Source: Streptomyces sp. man185
GTDB taxonomy: Bacteria > Actinomycetota > Actinomycetes > Streptomycetales > Streptomycetaceae
Assembly (NCBI GenBank): GCA_002551355.1
Contig: NTHE01000001.1
Coordinates: forward strand, 162,470-226,469
Reading direction: 5' to 3'
DNA: 64,000 nt
This document shows positions 7,900 through 17,164 of the stretch, one piece after another. The notes beneath the pieces were generated by a model. That model did not search any database. It saw only the letters and a list, made by a program, of their open reading frames with translations, and was not told the origin of the DNA. The translations under genes were made by a program, and so were the position numbers. The number at the start of each line of letters is the position of its first letter. Within the stretch, counting starts at the first letter, position 1.

Positions 7900-8631
7900 T
7901 CAGCCGCGCCGCTGCGGCTCCAGGCCCGTCCGCAGTTGGACGAACGCCTGCTCGGCCGACTGCACCGCGCCCGCGTAGACCCGGTCCGCGCTCTCCCCCG
8001 CGTCGATCCGGCGCCAGTTCTCCAGGGCCAGGATGCGCAGGACGGCGATGATCTGGCCGGCCGCGAGGCGGTCGGGGACTCCGCCGCCCAGGGCGCGGGC
8101 GAGGGCCGTCTCGGAGCGGCCCTGGTAGGCGTGCAGGCGGGCGACCAGGGACGGGGTGCCGTACAGCAGGCGCAGGAAAGCCAGGACCTCGGGGATGTCG
8201 CAGAGGCCGGTCACCGGGTCGCGGCGGTCGAGGCCGGCGAGGAAGTTGCGGCGCAGGGCGTCCAGCGGGGTCTCGTCCGGGGAGCGGCCGGTGACCACTC
8301 GGGCGGCCTCGTCCTCGTGGTCGGCGAACCGGTGCAGGACCAGGTCCTCCTTGGCGGGGAAGTACCGGAACAGCGTCGGCTTGGAGATGTCCGCCGCGGC
8401 CGCCACTTCCGCCACCGACACCTTGTCGAAGCCCCGCTCCAGGAACATCGTGACGGCCGCGTCCGAGACCGCCTGGTAGGTCAGCCGCTTCTTGCGCTCC
8501 CGCAGACCGCCCCGCGCCGGCCCGCCGCCGATACCGGCATCCGCACCCGCAGCCGCACCGGTTCCGGTTCCGGTTCCGGTTCCGGGTCGGGCACTGTCGC
8601 TGTTCCCGGCTTTCTCTCCGCTCATGACCAT
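7900..8631 (-). CDS. TetR family regulator
   Basis: About 243 aa from the ATG at 8631; an ATG at 8625 and one at 8682 are alternatives. The N-terminus has a GTGTGTGT stretch encoded by four GGTTCC hexamers (about 8560-8583). The HTH is at about residues 40-90 (VSDAAVTMFLERGFDKVSVA, then ISKPTLFRYFPAKEDL). The C-terminal ligand domain is all helical. Its target is unclear. Its 5' end nearly meets the end of the next TetR gene (stop at 8651). Confidence 0.85.
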   Translation of the reverse strand: MVMSGEKAGNSDSARPGTGTGTGTGAAAGADAGIGGGPARGGLRERKKRLTYQAVSDAAVTMFLERGFDKVSVAEVAAAADISKPTLFRYFPAKEDLVLHRFADHEDEAARVVTGRSPDETPLDALRRNFLAGLDRRDPVTGLCDIPEVLAFLRLLYGTPSLVARLHAYQGRSETALARALGGGVPDRLAAGQIIAVLRILALENWRRIDAGESADRVYAGAVQSAEQAFVQLRTGLEPQRRG

Positions 8632-8650
8632 GAAGCGTACGCCCTTGATC

Positions 8651-9454
8651 TCAAGCGGACTTGACGCCGCCGTCCGGGGCACGGGAGCCGTCGGCCGCCT
8701 TCCGGATCAGCACCTCCACCCCGTCCAGGAGCACGCCCATGCCGAAGGTGAACTCGTATTCCGGGTCGTCCGGTTCGCTCATCACCCCGGCCTCCAGCAG
8801 CCGGGCGATCCCCGCATGCCGCTCGGGGTGGACCAGCCGCTTGAGCGTGCGCTCGTAGGAAGCCGTCAGCTCCTCGGGGGACACACCGCGCGTGGTCGCG
8901 GCGGCGGCCAGATCGCTCATGAGGAGCGCCTCGCTGCGGACGAAGTTGGAGATCAGCAGGATGACCGAGATCTTGTCGCCCTCGTCGAGTCCGCTGCCCT
9001 CCAGCGCCTGGAGCCCCTGCTCCCACCAGGCGAGCGAGTTGGGGGTCGCGGGCGGTCCCCCTACGGGGATCCGGAGCACCCAGAGGTTGGCGCGGAACCG
9101 GTCCCGCTGCGCGGACGCCCACTCGGTGAGCGCCGCGCGCCAGCCCGCTCCGGCCTTCAGCGCGGCCAGCGGCTCCGGCGGGCCGACGGCCGTCTCCTGC
9201 ATCAGGACGTACAGCTCGTCCTTGGCGGAGACGTACCGGTACAGGGACATCGTGGACGCGCCGAGCTCCTGGGCGACCCGGCCCATCGACACCGCCGCGA
9301 GCCCGTCGGCCGCCGCGACGCCCACCGCCGCGGCGACGATCCGCTCCAGGCTCAGTCCGGGCTTCGGGCCCTTGGCCGGGCGCTCCCGCAGCCCCCAGGC
9401 CGCCTCCAGGCTGGCCGGGAGGTCACCGCCGCCCGCGCTGTTCTTGTCCGTCAC
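8651..9454 (-). CDS. TetR family regulator with TetR_C-type ligand domain, likely repressor of the adjacent exporter
   Basis: 267 aa from a GTG at 9454 with AAGGGG upstream; the frame is open to 9523. The HTH lies at about residues 30-80 (LSLERIVAAAVGVAAADGLA, then STMSLYRYVSAKDEL), followed by a C-terminal domain of the tetracycline-repressor type. It is divergent from the DrrAB-like ABC exporter. Inverted repeats between them (9532-9558) are probable operators, a common arrangement for drug-inducible exporters. Confidence 0.85.
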   Translation of the reverse strand: MTDKNSAGGGDLPASLEAAWGLRERPAKGPKPGLSLERIVAAAVGVAAADGLAAVSMGRVAQELGASTMSLYRYVSAKDELYVLMQETAVGPPEPLAALKAGAGWRAALTEWASAQRDRFRANLWVLRIPVGGPPATPNSLAWWEQGLQALEGSGLDEGDKISVILLISNFVRSEALLMSDLAAAATTRGVSPEELTASYERTLKRLVHPERHAGIARLLEAGVMSEPDDPEYEFTFGMGVLLDGVEVLIRKAADGSRAPDGGVKSA

Positions 9455-9531
9455 CGCATCCCCTTGCCCGGCTTCTCGTCCGCGGCGCCGGCCTGCCGCC
9501 GCCCCCGTGCGCCTTGACCCCATCCTAGAGA

Positions 9532-9558
9532 TGCGTAATGCTTACGCAATTACGCGTA
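9532..9558. promoter_or_regulatory. Two adjacent palindromes in the tetR / ABC exporter promoter region
   Basis: The first is TGCGTAA-TGC-TTACGCA (9532-9548), with perfect 7-bp arms. The second is TACGCGTA (9551-9558), a perfect 8-bp palindrome sharing the TACGC half. They occupy the short AT-richer gap between the divergent TetR gene and the exporter start at 9585. Repression by the neighbouring TetR protein is inferred. Confidence 0.65.
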
Positions 9559-9584
9559 TGGCATACACAGAAGGGGATCCCGAG

Positions 9585-10604
9585 ATGACCGCCCCGAACC
9601 GACCGAGCGGAAATCCCACCGCCGTTGCCGCTTCCGCCGCCATCGAGGCGTACGGCCTCACCAAGTCCTACGGAAAGCCCGCCGTCCGCGTTCTCGACGG
9701 CGTCGACCTCCAGGTCGACCGCGGCACCGTCTTCTCCCTCCTCGGGCCGAACGGGGCCGGCAAGACCACCGCCGTGCGGATCCTCGCGACGCTGACCGCG
9801 GCCGACTCCGGCACCGCCCGCGTCGCGGGGTACGACGTCGTCGCCGAGCGGAGCGCGGTACGCCGGTCGATCAGCCTCACCGGGCAGTTCGCCGCCGTCG
9901 ACGAGACCCAGACCGGCGAGGAGAACCTGCGGATGATGGCCCGGCTGACCGGACTGTCCCGGGCCGCCGCCCGGCGCCGTGCGGCGGAGCTGCTGGAGCG
10001 CTTCGACCTCACCGCGGCGGCCCGCCGCCCTGTCCGGACGTACTCCGGAGGCATGCGCCGCCGCCTCGACCTGGCCGCCGGGCTCGTCGGCTCACCGGAG
10101 CCCGGGGTGTTCTTCCTGGACGAGCCGACCACCGGCCTCGACCCACGCAGCCGTCAGGAGCTGTGGGAGGTCGTCCGCGAACTGGCCGCACGCGGGGCGA
10201 CCGTCCTGCTCACCACCCAGTACCTGGAGGAGGCCGACCGCCTCGCCGACCGCATCGCCCTGCTGAACCAGGGCCGGATCGCCGCCGAGGGCACGGCGGT
10301 CGGCCTCAAGTCCCGCGTCGGCGGACACCGTCTCGACCTGGTCCTCACCAGCAGCGAGGCCTACCTCCGGCTGGCCGGCCGGGCCGTCCACCACTCCCCC
10401 GAGACCCTGACGCTCGGCCTGCCCACCGACGGCTCGGCGGCCCAGGTGCGCGCCCTGCTCGACGAGATCGACCCGGCGGGCCGCGAGGTCGAACGCTTCA
10501 GCCTGCACACTGCGACCCTCGACGACGTCTTCCTGAGCCTCACCTCGAACGCGCCCACGCCCCAGAACCCGACCCCGACCCCGGAGGCGTCCGCCCATGT
10601 CTGA
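9585..10604 (+). CDS. ABC exporter ATP-binding protein, DrrA/daunorubicin-resistance type
   Basis: 339 aa. Walker A is GPNGAGKTTAV, the signature is YSGGMRRRLDLA, Walker B is VFFLDEPTTGLDP, and the H-loop region is LLTTQYLEEADRLAD. The C-terminal extension (about residues 240-330) is typical of DrrA-like subunits. The ATG at 9585 is preceded by AAGGGGATCCCGAG. It overlaps the permease gene by 8 bp. Likely role: ATP-driven efflux of a hydrophobic compound, induced through the divergent TetR. Confidence 0.92.
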   Translation: MTAPNRPSGNPTAVAASAAIEAYGLTKSYGKPAVRVLDGVDLQVDRGTVFSLLGPNGAGKTTAVRILATLTAADSGTARVAGYDVVAERSAVRRSISLTGQFAAVDETQTGEENLRMMARLTGLSRAAARRRAAELLERFDLTAAARRPVRTYSGGMRRRLDLAAGLVGSPEPGVFFLDEPTTGLDPRSRQELWEVVRELAARGATVLLTTQYLEEADRLADRIALLNQGRIAAEGTAVGLKSRVGGHRLDLVLTSSEAYLRLAGRAVHHSPETLTLGLPTDGSAAQVRALLDEIDPAGREVERFSLHTATLDDVFLSLTSNAPTPQNPTPTPEASAHV

Positions 10605-11433
10605 CACCGCCGTCCAGCGAAGAGCCCCGGCCCGGCAGCCCGACGGGGGCGCGGAGGACCCCGGGAGCAGGCCCGGTCCGCTCACCCACACCGTCGTCAT
10701 GGCGGCGCGTGCCCTGCGCGTCAGCAGCCGCAACACCGACGCGCTGATCACGTCCCTGGCCCTGCCGATCATGCTGATGCTGATCTTCGTCTACTTCTTC
10801 GGCGGCGCGATCGACACCGGGCCGGACCACGACTCCTACGTCATGTACGTCGTCCCGGGCGTCCTGCTCCTGTCCGCCGGGTTCGGCGCGGCGACCACCG
10901 CCACCGCTGTCAGCGAGGACATGAAGGGCGGCATCATCGACCGCTTCCGCTCCCTGGACGTGGGCGGTACGCCGGTGCTCGCCGGACACGTGGCGGCCAG
11001 CACCGTCCGCAACCTCTGCGCCACCGCCCTGGTCTTCGGTGTCGCGCTGCTGATCGGCTTCCGCCCCGCCGCCTCGTTGAGCGGCTGGCTCCTGGTGGCC
11101 GCCGTGCTGGTCGCCTACATCGTGGCCCTGTCCTGGATCTCGGCGGCGATCGGACTGCTCGCCCGGACCCCGGAGGCGGCGAGCGGCTTCACGTTCTTCA
11201 TGTCGTTCCTGCCCTACCCGAGCAGCGCGTTCGTCCCGACCGACAAGATGCCGGACTGGCTGCACGGCTTCGCCGACAACCAGCCGATCACCCCGGCCAT
11301 CGAGTCACTGCGCGGGCTGCTGCTCGGCCAGGATGTGGGCAACACGCCCTGGATCGCGCTCGCCTGGGCGGCGGGGACGCTCGCCGTGGCGATCAGCGCC
11401 TCCGGGACGCTGTTCCGGATCCGGACGCGCTGA
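10597..11433 (+). CDS. ABC-2 type permease, DrrB-like
   Basis: 278 aa with a Pro-rich cytoplasmic N-terminus and about six membrane segments, in ABC-2 permease style (LALPIMLMLIFVYFFGGAID, YVVPGVLLLSAGFG, and FLPYPSSAFVPTDKMPDWL before the last helix). It overlaps the ATPase gene by 8 bp and forms the membrane half of the exporter. Confidence 0.9.
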   Translation: MSDTAVQRRAPARQPDGGAEDPGSRPGPLTHTVVMAARALRVSSRNTDALITSLALPIMLMLIFVYFFGGAIDTGPDHDSYVMYVVPGVLLLSAGFGAATTATAVSEDMKGGIIDRFRSLDVGGTPVLAGHVAASTVRNLCATALVFGVALLIGFRPAASLSGWLLVAAVLVAYIVALSWISAAIGLLARTPEAASGFTFFMSFLPYPSSAFVPTDKMPDWLHGFADNQPITPAIESLRGLLLGQDVGNTPWIALAWAAGTLAVAISASGTLFRIRTR

Positions 11434-11482
11434 CCGCCCGGGGCGGCCGGCGCTCCCGTGCTCCGGCGCTCCCCCCAACCGC

Positions 11483-12733
11483 TCAGAACACGTCCGGGCA
11501 CCAAGGCCGCCGGCCCGTACGGAACACCGCGTCCGCCGTCGTCGCCGCACCCGGCCGCAGCTCCTCCACCCGGCCCAGGTCCACCAGCCGCCGCACGGAC
11601 TCGTCGCCCAGATACAGGGTGGCCAACTCCGCGACCCCCAAGGACAGATCGGCACTCCGGGTGGTCGGGGTGCAGCGCGCGCCGGAGTCCGAGACGTCCA
11701 GCAGGAAGCGGCCCCCGGCCAGCCCCGCGTCGTCCCGGACGTCGAGGACCAGCGACGCTCCGACGGCGTACGTACGGGCCTCCAGGGCGCGCGGCACGTC
11801 CAGCATCCGCAGCCACAGCCAGTCCGTGTCGGTGACGATCCGGGCCCCGCGCGGGTCGGGGAGCAGCAGCGGAAGCAGGTCGTCGGGAGCGCGGTAGCCG
11901 GAGCGGACGGTGGCGATCCAGTCGACCGAGCAGAGGTAGTGCCACAGGGCCCGCTCCGCCGCCGGGTTCAGCGCGATCAAGTCCCGTACGGAGGCGGTGT
12001 TCTGCGGCTGATTGCCGTCGCCCCACTTGTCGTCCGCGTCGTACACCAGCAGGCCGTCGGCCGTACCGTCGGCGGCGCGGTGCACCACATAGAAGGGCTC
12101 GGTCCACTTGTCGTGCTCCGGGCGCGGCCCGGCCCCCGTGCGCTGCCGCCACCAGCGTTCGTCACGGGTGACGATGCCGGGCTGCCGGGCCGCGAGCGCT
12201 CCATGCACCTCGGGGCCGATCTTGCGGACGTCGGCGCCGTCCACCATCTCGATCCGCCCGCCGCCCGCCGGCTGCCCGGAGCGGCGCGGGTCGAGGCCGG
12301 CCCGGTGCACGGAGACCTCCCACTCGGCGGCCCGGGCGGCGGGGCCGAAGCCGTACCGCCCGTAGATCGGGTACTCCGCGGCGATCAGCGAGGCTACCGG
12401 CTCACCCCGCTCCTTGGCCGCCGCCAGGTCCGTCGCCATCATCCGGCTGAGCAGTCCGCGGCGGCGGTGCGTGGGCGCCACCGTCACCCCGCTGACCGCG
12501 TCGGCGGTCACGGCGGCCCCGCCGACCACGGTCAGCTCCTGGGGGAACGAGCGGAACGTCGCCACGCAGCGCCCTGCCTCGAAAGCGCCTTGGACACGGG
12601 AGAGATCGGTGTCGGCGAGCCGGTCCGCGACATCGTCCTCACCCGGCCTGCCGGGCGTCAGGAAACCGTTCTGCACCGCCCTCAGCCAGTCGGGGTAGTC
12701 GGACGCGGTGACGGTGCGGACATCAAGGCTCAT
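11483..12733 (-). CDS. GNAT N-acetyltransferase, Eis-like
   Basis: 416 aa, the usual length of the Eis family. Residues about 1-150 form a GNAT domain with the acetyl-CoA loop [18 protein letters not shown] second GNAT-like region and a C-terminal SCP2-like domain follow ([20 protein letters not shown]). Eis-type enzymes acetylate amines, including some aminoglycosides, in the cytoplasm. The upstream GGAGGA fixes the start. It precedes the asparaginase gene but runs the same way with 24 bp between them. Confidence 0.85.
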   Translation of the reverse strand: MSLDVRTVTASDYPDWLRAVQNGFLTPGRPGEDDVADRLADTDLSRVQGAFEAGRCVATFRSFPQELTVVGGAAVTADAVSGVTVAPTHRRRGLLSRMMATDLAAAKERGEPVASLIAAEYPIYGRYGFGPAARAAEWEVSVHRAGLDPRRSGQPAGGGRIEMVDGADVRKIGPEVHGALAARQPGIVTRDERWWRQRTGAGPRPEHDKWTEPFYVVHRAADGTADGLLVYDADDKWGDGNQPQNTASVRDLIALNPAAERALWHYLCSVDWIATVRSGYRAPDDLLPLLLPDPRGARIVTDTDWLWLRMLDVPRALEARTYAVGASLVLDVRDDAGLAGGRFLLDVSDSGARCTPTTRSADLSLGVAELATLYLGDESVRRLVDLGRVEELRPGAATTADAVFRTGRRPWCPDVF

Positions 12734-12757
12734 TCCTCCACGCTAGGCAGGCACGGC

Positions 12758-13744
12758 TCAGAATGTCGCGCGAATTTCCCCGACCTCCGCCGCCCCGCCG
12801 AGCAGCGGCGATCGCCCGATCCTGGCGACCACCGGGGCGTCCACGCCCAGCAGTTCCAGGGCTCGGGCGAGGACCGGGCCGAGCGCCCGGACGGACCCGT
12901 CGTCGATCTTGAAGGCGAGGGCCCGGCCGTCGGCCAGGGCGACGGCCTGGACCGCCTCGGCGCCCATCTTGGAGAGCGTCCCGGGCACCTCGCGCATCAG
13001 CCAGGTGTCCGGACGCCGGGTGCCCGCGACGTACTCCGGGTGGGCGCGCATCGCGTCCGCCACCCGGCGCTCGGCGCTCCCGGGCTCCGCCAGCACGAAG
13101 GACCGGAAGGCGCGGGCCAGGCCGGTCAGCCCGATCGCCATCAGCGGGGCCCCGCAGCCGTCCGTGCCGACCGAGGCGACGGGCTCGCCCGCCGCCTCGG
13201 CGACGACCCGGCCGACGAGCTGCTGGAGCGGGTGGTCCGGGGCGAGGTAGGTGGCGGTGTCCCAGCCGTTGCGGACGCAGACGGCGAGCATCGCAGCGTG
13301 CTTGCCGGAGCAGTTCATCGTGATCCGCTCGCGTACGTTCCCACTCGCGAGGTACGTCTCCGCCTCGACCGGGTCCAGCGGCAGGTCGGGTGGGGTCTGG
13401 AGGTCGGCGGTGCTCAGCCCGTGCTCGGCGAGCATCTTGCGCGCGAGGTCGAGGTGGAAGGGCTCCCCGGAGTGGCTCGCGGCGGCCAGCGCCAGCCGTT
13501 CGCCCGACAGGTCGAGTCCGGCCCGCAGGATCGCGGCGGCCTGCATCGGCTTGTTGGAGGACCGGGGGAAGACCGGCGCCGCCGGGTCCCCGATCGCCCG
13601 CTCCACGCTGCCGTCGGCGGCCAGCAGGACCAGCGCCCCCCGGTGGTGCCCCTCCGTGAACCCGGAGCGCACCACCTCCGCCAGGACGGGCGGGGCGGGT
13701 GCCGGGGCGGAGGATATGACGGACGGGGCGTCGGGCGACGTCAT
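12758..13744 (-). CDS. Asparaginase, type II-like actinobacterial family
   Basis: 328 aa matching the Asparaginase_II (R. etli-type) family in length and motifs: PRSSNKPMQAAA near residue 70, SHSGEPFH, MNCSGKHAAML, GTDGCGAPLMA. The Ser-Lys pair in SSNKP and the Cys/His/Lys-containing CSGKHA segment are the conserved active-site positions. Predicted reaction: L-asparagine to aspartate and ammonia. No signal peptide is visible. Confidence 0.85.
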   Translation of the reverse strand: MTSPDAPSVISSAPAPAPPVLAEVVRSGFTEGHHRGALVLLAADGSVERAIGDPAAPVFPRSSNKPMQAAAILRAGLDLSGERLALAAASHSGEPFHLDLARKMLAEHGLSTADLQTPPDLPLDPVEAETYLASGNVRERITMNCSGKHAAMLAVCVRNGWDTATYLAPDHPLQQLVGRVVAEAAGEPVASVGTDGCGAPLMAIGLTGLARAFRSFVLAEPGSAERRVADAMRAHPEYVAGTRRPDTWLMREVPGTLSKMGAEAVQAVALADGRALAFKIDDGSVRALGPVLARALELLGVDAPVVARIGRSPLLGGAAEVGEIRATF

Positions 13745-13794
13745 GGCGGCCTTCCGGGGACGGGGGTGCGGGACCCGCGCCCGGAAGGGTCGCT

Positions 13795-14442
13795 TCAGGC
13801 GAGCAGGTCGTCCACTTGTGCTTCCCCGTCACGGTACCTGCGGGCGATCTCCGCGCCGCAATCGTCGGCCGTGCGCTGGAGCTCGTGACGACGCCGGGAG
13901 ACCTGCTGTTCACAGCGGACGAGCCGCCCCATCGCCGTGTGCAGCTCCTCGTCCGTGCGGGCGTCCAGGTCGGACAGCTCGACCTCGGCGAGGTTCTCGG
14001 CGGCGAGCTGCCGGAACTCGTCGCCGCGCGGCGTCGTCAGCGTGACGTGCCGGGCGGAGGAGCGGTGCCGGGACGGGGTGTCGGCCAGGATCTCCGAGAG
14101 TCGGCTCACCACCGCCGCGTCCTCCACCGGGGCTTCCGGATCCCGGCGGCGGGCCAGTTCGGCGCGCAGGATGTCGATCCGGCCCTGCACCAGCCGGCGT
14201 ACGTAACTGAGATCGGCCTCGTCGCGCTGGGCGTCCCGGCGCAGCGTCCGCAGTTCCGGCAGCCGCAGCCCGCCGAAGCCCGCGTCGCCGCCGGCCTGCT
14301 CCGGCACGGAGGCGGTGGCGGGCGTGGCGGGTGGCACCACGGGAGCATGTCCCGGCAGACTGCGCTGTACGGGTGACCTCAGGGTGCTGGTACGGGCCCC
14401 CGGTACGGCACCGGGAGATTGTCCGGCTCCATATGTGCTCAT
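13795..14442 (-). CDS. rsiG: RsiG, c-di-GMP-binding anti-sigma factor for sigma-WhiG
   Basis: 215 aa. The published RsiG signature E(X3)S(X2)R(X3)Q(X3)D occurs twice and perfectly: E75-S79-R82-Q86-D90 ([16 protein letters not shown]) and E178-S182-R185-Q189-D193 ([16 protein letters not shown]). The two helices form the antiparallel coiled coil that holds dimeric c-di-GMP. RsiG with c-di-GMP sequesters the sporulation sigma factor WhiG. The N-terminal 55 residues are Pro/Ala-rich and unstructured. The ATG at 14442 begins MSTYGAGQ. It is divergent from dtd. Confidence 0.93.
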   Translation of the reverse strand: MSTYGAGQSPGAVPGARTSTLRSPVQRSLPGHAPVVPPATPATASVPEQAGGDAGFGGLRLPELRTLRRDAQRDEADLSYVRRLVQGRIDILRAELARRRDPEAPVEDAAVVSRLSEILADTPSRHRSSARHVTLTTPRGDEFRQLAAENLAEVELSDLDARTDEELHTAMGRLVRCEQQVSRRRHELQRTADDCGAEIARRYRDGEAQVDDLLA

Positions 14443-14544
14443 GCTGTTTTGTCCCCTCGACCGGTGCGTCGGCACACCGACATCGTGCATCGTGCCACCC
14501 CTCCCCGTGCCCCCGCTGACGTCTTGTACCCGTTCAGCCCAAGA

Positions 14545-14560
14545 TAGGTTGGTCTGTATG
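14545..14560 (+). promoter_or_regulatory. Probable leaderless promoter of dtd
   Basis: The -10-like hexamer TAGGTT ends 7 nt before the ATG at 14558, and a TTGTAC-like -35 lies about 15 bp further up. Transcription would start at or next to the A of the start codon. Confidence 0.5.
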
Positions 14561-15007
14561 CGTGCAGTGGTACAGAGAGTGGATGGCGCGAGCGTCTCCG
14601 TCGCCGGCGCGACGGACGATCCGTCGGCACCCGGAATCGTCGGGGAGATCGTCGGCGAGGGCCTGTGTGTGCTGGTCGGGGTCACCCATGACGACACCCC
14701 CGAGAAGGCGGCACAGCTGGCCCGCAAGCTCTGGTCGGTGCGCATCCTGGAGGGCGAGAAGTCCTGTTCGGATGTGAATGCGCCCCTCCTGGTGATTTCT
14801 CAGTTCACTCTCTACGGGGACGCCCGCAAGGGCCGCCGGCCCACGTGGAACGCCGCGGCGCCGGGCGAGGTCGCCGAGCCGCTGGTGGACGAGGTCGTGG
14901 CGCGGTTGCGGGCGCTGGGGGCGCACGTGGAGACGGGCCGGTTCGGAGCGGACATGCGCGTCTCGCTCACGAATCACGGCCCGTTCACGGTGATCGTCGA
15001 GGTGTAG
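14558..15007 (+). CDS. dtd: D-aminoacyl-tRNA deacylase
   Basis: 149 aa, close to the family length. It starts [15 protein letters not shown], contains the [17 protein letters not shown] active-site block, and ends near NHGPFTV, the Gly-cisPro motif. It removes D-amino acids wrongly attached to tRNA. There is no Shine-Dalgarno sequence; TAGGTT (14545-14550) sits 7 nt before the ATG, so the transcript is probably leaderless. Confidence 0.93.
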   Translation: MRAVVQRVDGASVSVAGATDDPSAPGIVGEIVGEGLCVLVGVTHDDTPEKAAQLARKLWSVRILEGEKSCSDVNAPLLVISQFTLYGDARKGRRPTWNAAAPGEVAEPLVDEVVARLRALGAHVETGRFGADMRVSLTNHGPFTVIVEV

Positions 15008-15044
15008 CCGTACGGCGCCGGGCGCGGGACGGCTACGGCTACGG

Positions 15045-16010
15045 CTACGGCTCGACGACCGTCTCCTGGGCCGCCGCCGTGTCCCCGGCGATCAGCTCCG
15101 CGTCGACGGCCACGTTCCGCTTGACCAGGGCCAGGGCGATCGGGCCCAGCTCGTGGTGGCGGGCCGAGGTGGTGATGAAGCCGAGCTGGCGGCCCTCCGG
15201 GCCGTCGGCGGCCAGGCGTACCGGCGTCCCGTGGCCGGGCAGGTGCACCTCGCTGCCGTCCAGGTGCAGGAAGACGAGCCGGCGCGGCGGCTTCCCCAGG
15301 TTGTGGACGCGGGCCACGGTCTCCTGGCCCCGGTAGCAGCCCTTCTGGAGGTGGACGGCGGTGCCGATCCAGCCCAGCTCGTGCGGGATGGTGCGGTGGT
15401 CGGTCTCGAAGCCGACGCGCGGCCGGTGCCCCTCCACGCGCAGCGCCTCGTACGCCAGGATCCCGGCGGCGGGCCCGTTGGCGGCGGCGTACGCCTCCAG
15501 CTCGGCGCGCGGCAGGAACAGGTCGCGGCCCTGCGGGGTCTCCCGTACGGCCACGCCTTCCGGGACCTCCGCGATGGAGCCGGCCGGGAGGTGGAGCACC
15601 GCGAGGTCCGCGGTGCGGTCGGCGACCTCGACCCGGTAGAAGAACTTCATCGACTCCAGGTAGGCGATCAGGTCGGCCTGGGTGTCCGGTTCGACGTGCA
15701 TCCACACGGTCGTGCCGTCGTCCACCAGGTACATCGCGTGCTCGATGTGCCCGTTGGCGGACAGGATGAGGGACTCGGTGGCCTGGTGCGGGGCGAGGTC
15801 GCTGACGTGCTGCGTGAGCAGCAGGTGCAGCCAGCTCAGCCGGTCGTCACCGGTGACGGCGACGACGCCCCGGTGGGAGAGGTCGACGAAGCCGTTGCCG
15901 TCGGCGAGGGCGCGTTGCTCGCGGAACAGGTCGCCGTAGTGCGCGGCGACACCTTCGTCGCGGCCTTCGGCGGGGACGGCGCCGGGCAGGGACAGCAGGG
16001 GGCTCTTCAT
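15045..16010 (-). CDS. YgfZ/GcvT-like folate-binding protein
   Basis: 321 aa. The signature KGCYRGQETVARVHN (around residue 225) is the YgfZ K-G-C-Y-x-G-Q-E motif with its conserved Cys. The N-terminal GcvT-type fold has VDLSHRGVVAVTGDDRLSWL. Family members help make or repair Fe-S clusters in a folate-dependent manner. It ends just beyond the convergent dtd gene and lies 9 bp downstream of nur in the same direction. Confidence 0.9.
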   Translation of the reverse strand: MKSPLLSLPGAVPAEGRDEGVAAHYGDLFREQRALADGNGFVDLSHRGVVAVTGDDRLSWLHLLLTQHVSDLAPHQATESLILSANGHIEHAMYLVDDGTTVWMHVEPDTQADLIAYLESMKFFYRVEVADRTADLAVLHLPAGSIAEVPEGVAVRETPQGRDLFLPRAELEAYAAANGPAAGILAYEALRVEGHRPRVGFETDHRTIPHELGWIGTAVHLQKGCYRGQETVARVHNLGKPPRRLVFLHLDGSEVHLPGHGTPVRLAADGPEGRQLGFITTSARHHELGPIALALVKRNVAVDAELIAGDTAAAQETVVEP

Positions 16011-16019
16011 GCGCCCAGC

Positions 16020-16472
16020 CTACGACTTGGCGGAAGCGTCCTTCGCGGCCGTCTTCGCCGCTGTGCAGTCCGCACAGCGGCCGAAGATCGCGAAGTGCTT
16101 CATATCGGTGTCGAAGCCGAAGTCGGCGCGCAGTTTCTCGGTGAAGTCGGCGGCGACGGAGATGTCCGCCTCGATGACGTTCTCGCAGTCCCGGCAGACC
16201 AGGTGGATGTGGTGGTGCCGGTCGGCCAGGTGGTACGAGGGGGCGCCGTGGCCGAGGTGCGCGTGGCTGACCAGCCCGAGCTCCTCCAGGAGCTCCAGGG
16301 TCCGGTACACGGTGGAGATGTTCACGCCGGACGCGGTCCTGCGCACCTCGCACAGGATGTCGTCCGGAGTCCCGTGCTCCAGGGCGTCGACCGCCTCCAG
16401 CACGAGCTGACGCTGAGGCGTCAGCCGGTAGCCGCGCTGCCGAAGATCGGTCTTCCAGTCGGTGCTCACCAC
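16020..16472 (-). CDS. nur: Nur, nickel-responsive Fur-family regulator
   Basis: 150 aa. The sequence is nearly the same as S. coelicolor Nur as I remember it: [20 protein letters not shown], winged helix with ISTVYRTLELLEELGLV, metal-site HHHIHLVCRDC and the late CADC. Nur with Ni represses nickel uptake genes and sodF. A TACACT hexamer lies 6 nt before the GTG at 16472, so the message is likely leaderless. The C-terminal tail is Lys/Ala-rich. Confidence 0.93.
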   Translation of the reverse strand: MVSTDWKTDLRQRGYRLTPQRQLVLEAVDALEHGTPDDILCEVRRTASGVNISTVYRTLELLEELGLVSHAHLGHGAPSYHLADRHHHIHLVCRDCENVIEADISVAADFTEKLRADFGFDTDMKHFAIFGRCADCTAAKTAAKDASAKS

Positions 16473-16530
16473 AAGGCCAGTGTAGGGCGGAGTGAGCGCC
16501 GACCGGCAGGACCCGTTCCGCAGGGGCCGC

Positions 16531-17103
16531 CTACTTGAAGAACGCGATGCCGTCGTCCGGCATGTCTTCGAGGTTCCGCGCCATCTCGGCGACCTCTTCC
16601 GGGGTGACGACCTTCTTCAGGTGCGCCGACATGTACGGGCGCAGCTCGACCTCGGGGGTGGCCTTCTCCCCGACCCACATGAGGTCGCTCTTGACGTACC
16701 CGTAGAGCCGCTTGCCACCGCTGTACGGGCCGGAGGCCGCGGTGCGGGCCACCGCGTCGGTGACCAGGTCGATCTGCGGCTTCTGGTCGGCCAGCTCGCC
16801 GTACCAGATCTCGATGACGCCCTGGTCGCGGGCCATGACGACCTCGACCTTGCGGTCCTTGTCGATGCGCCAGTACCCGGTCTCGGTCTCCAGCGGCCGG
16901 ACCTGCTTGCCCTCTTCGTCCAGGACCCAGGTGCGGGAGACGTACTCCAGGAAGTCCCGGCCGTCGTGGCTGAAGGTGACTTCCTGGCCGAAGTTGCACT
17001 TCTCGGCGCCGGGGAAGTCGGACACGCCCGCGCCCGCCCAGTTGCCGAGGAGGAAGGCCAGCGGGACGAGGTCCGGGTGGAGGTCGGACGGAATCTCGAT
17101 CAT
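16531..17103 (-). CDS. Nitrobindin-like (FABP family, DUF1794) heme-binding beta-barrel protein
   Basis: 190 aa. The hallmark GxWxGxG appears as GNWAGAG near residue 20, followed by alternating beta strands (ETETGYWRI, KVEVVMAR, GVIEIWYGEL) as in nitrobindins. Actinobacterial homologues bind heme b and may handle NO or peroxynitrite. The heme-ligand His cannot be assigned with certainty. It is separated from nur by 58 bp and precedes it in the same direction. Confidence 0.85.
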   Translation of the reverse strand: MIEIPSDLHPDLVPLAFLLGNWAGAGVSDFPGAEKCNFGQEVTFSHDGRDFLEYVSRTWVLDEEGKQVRPLETETGYWRIDKDRKVEVVMARDQGVIEIWYGELADQKPQIDLVTDAVARTAASGPYSGGKRLYGYVKSDLMWVGEKATPEVELRPYMSAHLKKVVTPEEVAEMARNLEDMPDDGIAFFK

Positions 17104-17164
17104 GAGCGGCTCAGACGATCTGTGAGGGTGCGAGGGGTGGGCGGGAACCGTTGGGCGCCGAGGG

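Noticed and set aside
12723..13913. Second minus-strand frame over the asparaginase gene
   Set aside because: The asparaginase frame has all family motifs; this one is Arg/Pro/Gly repeats only.
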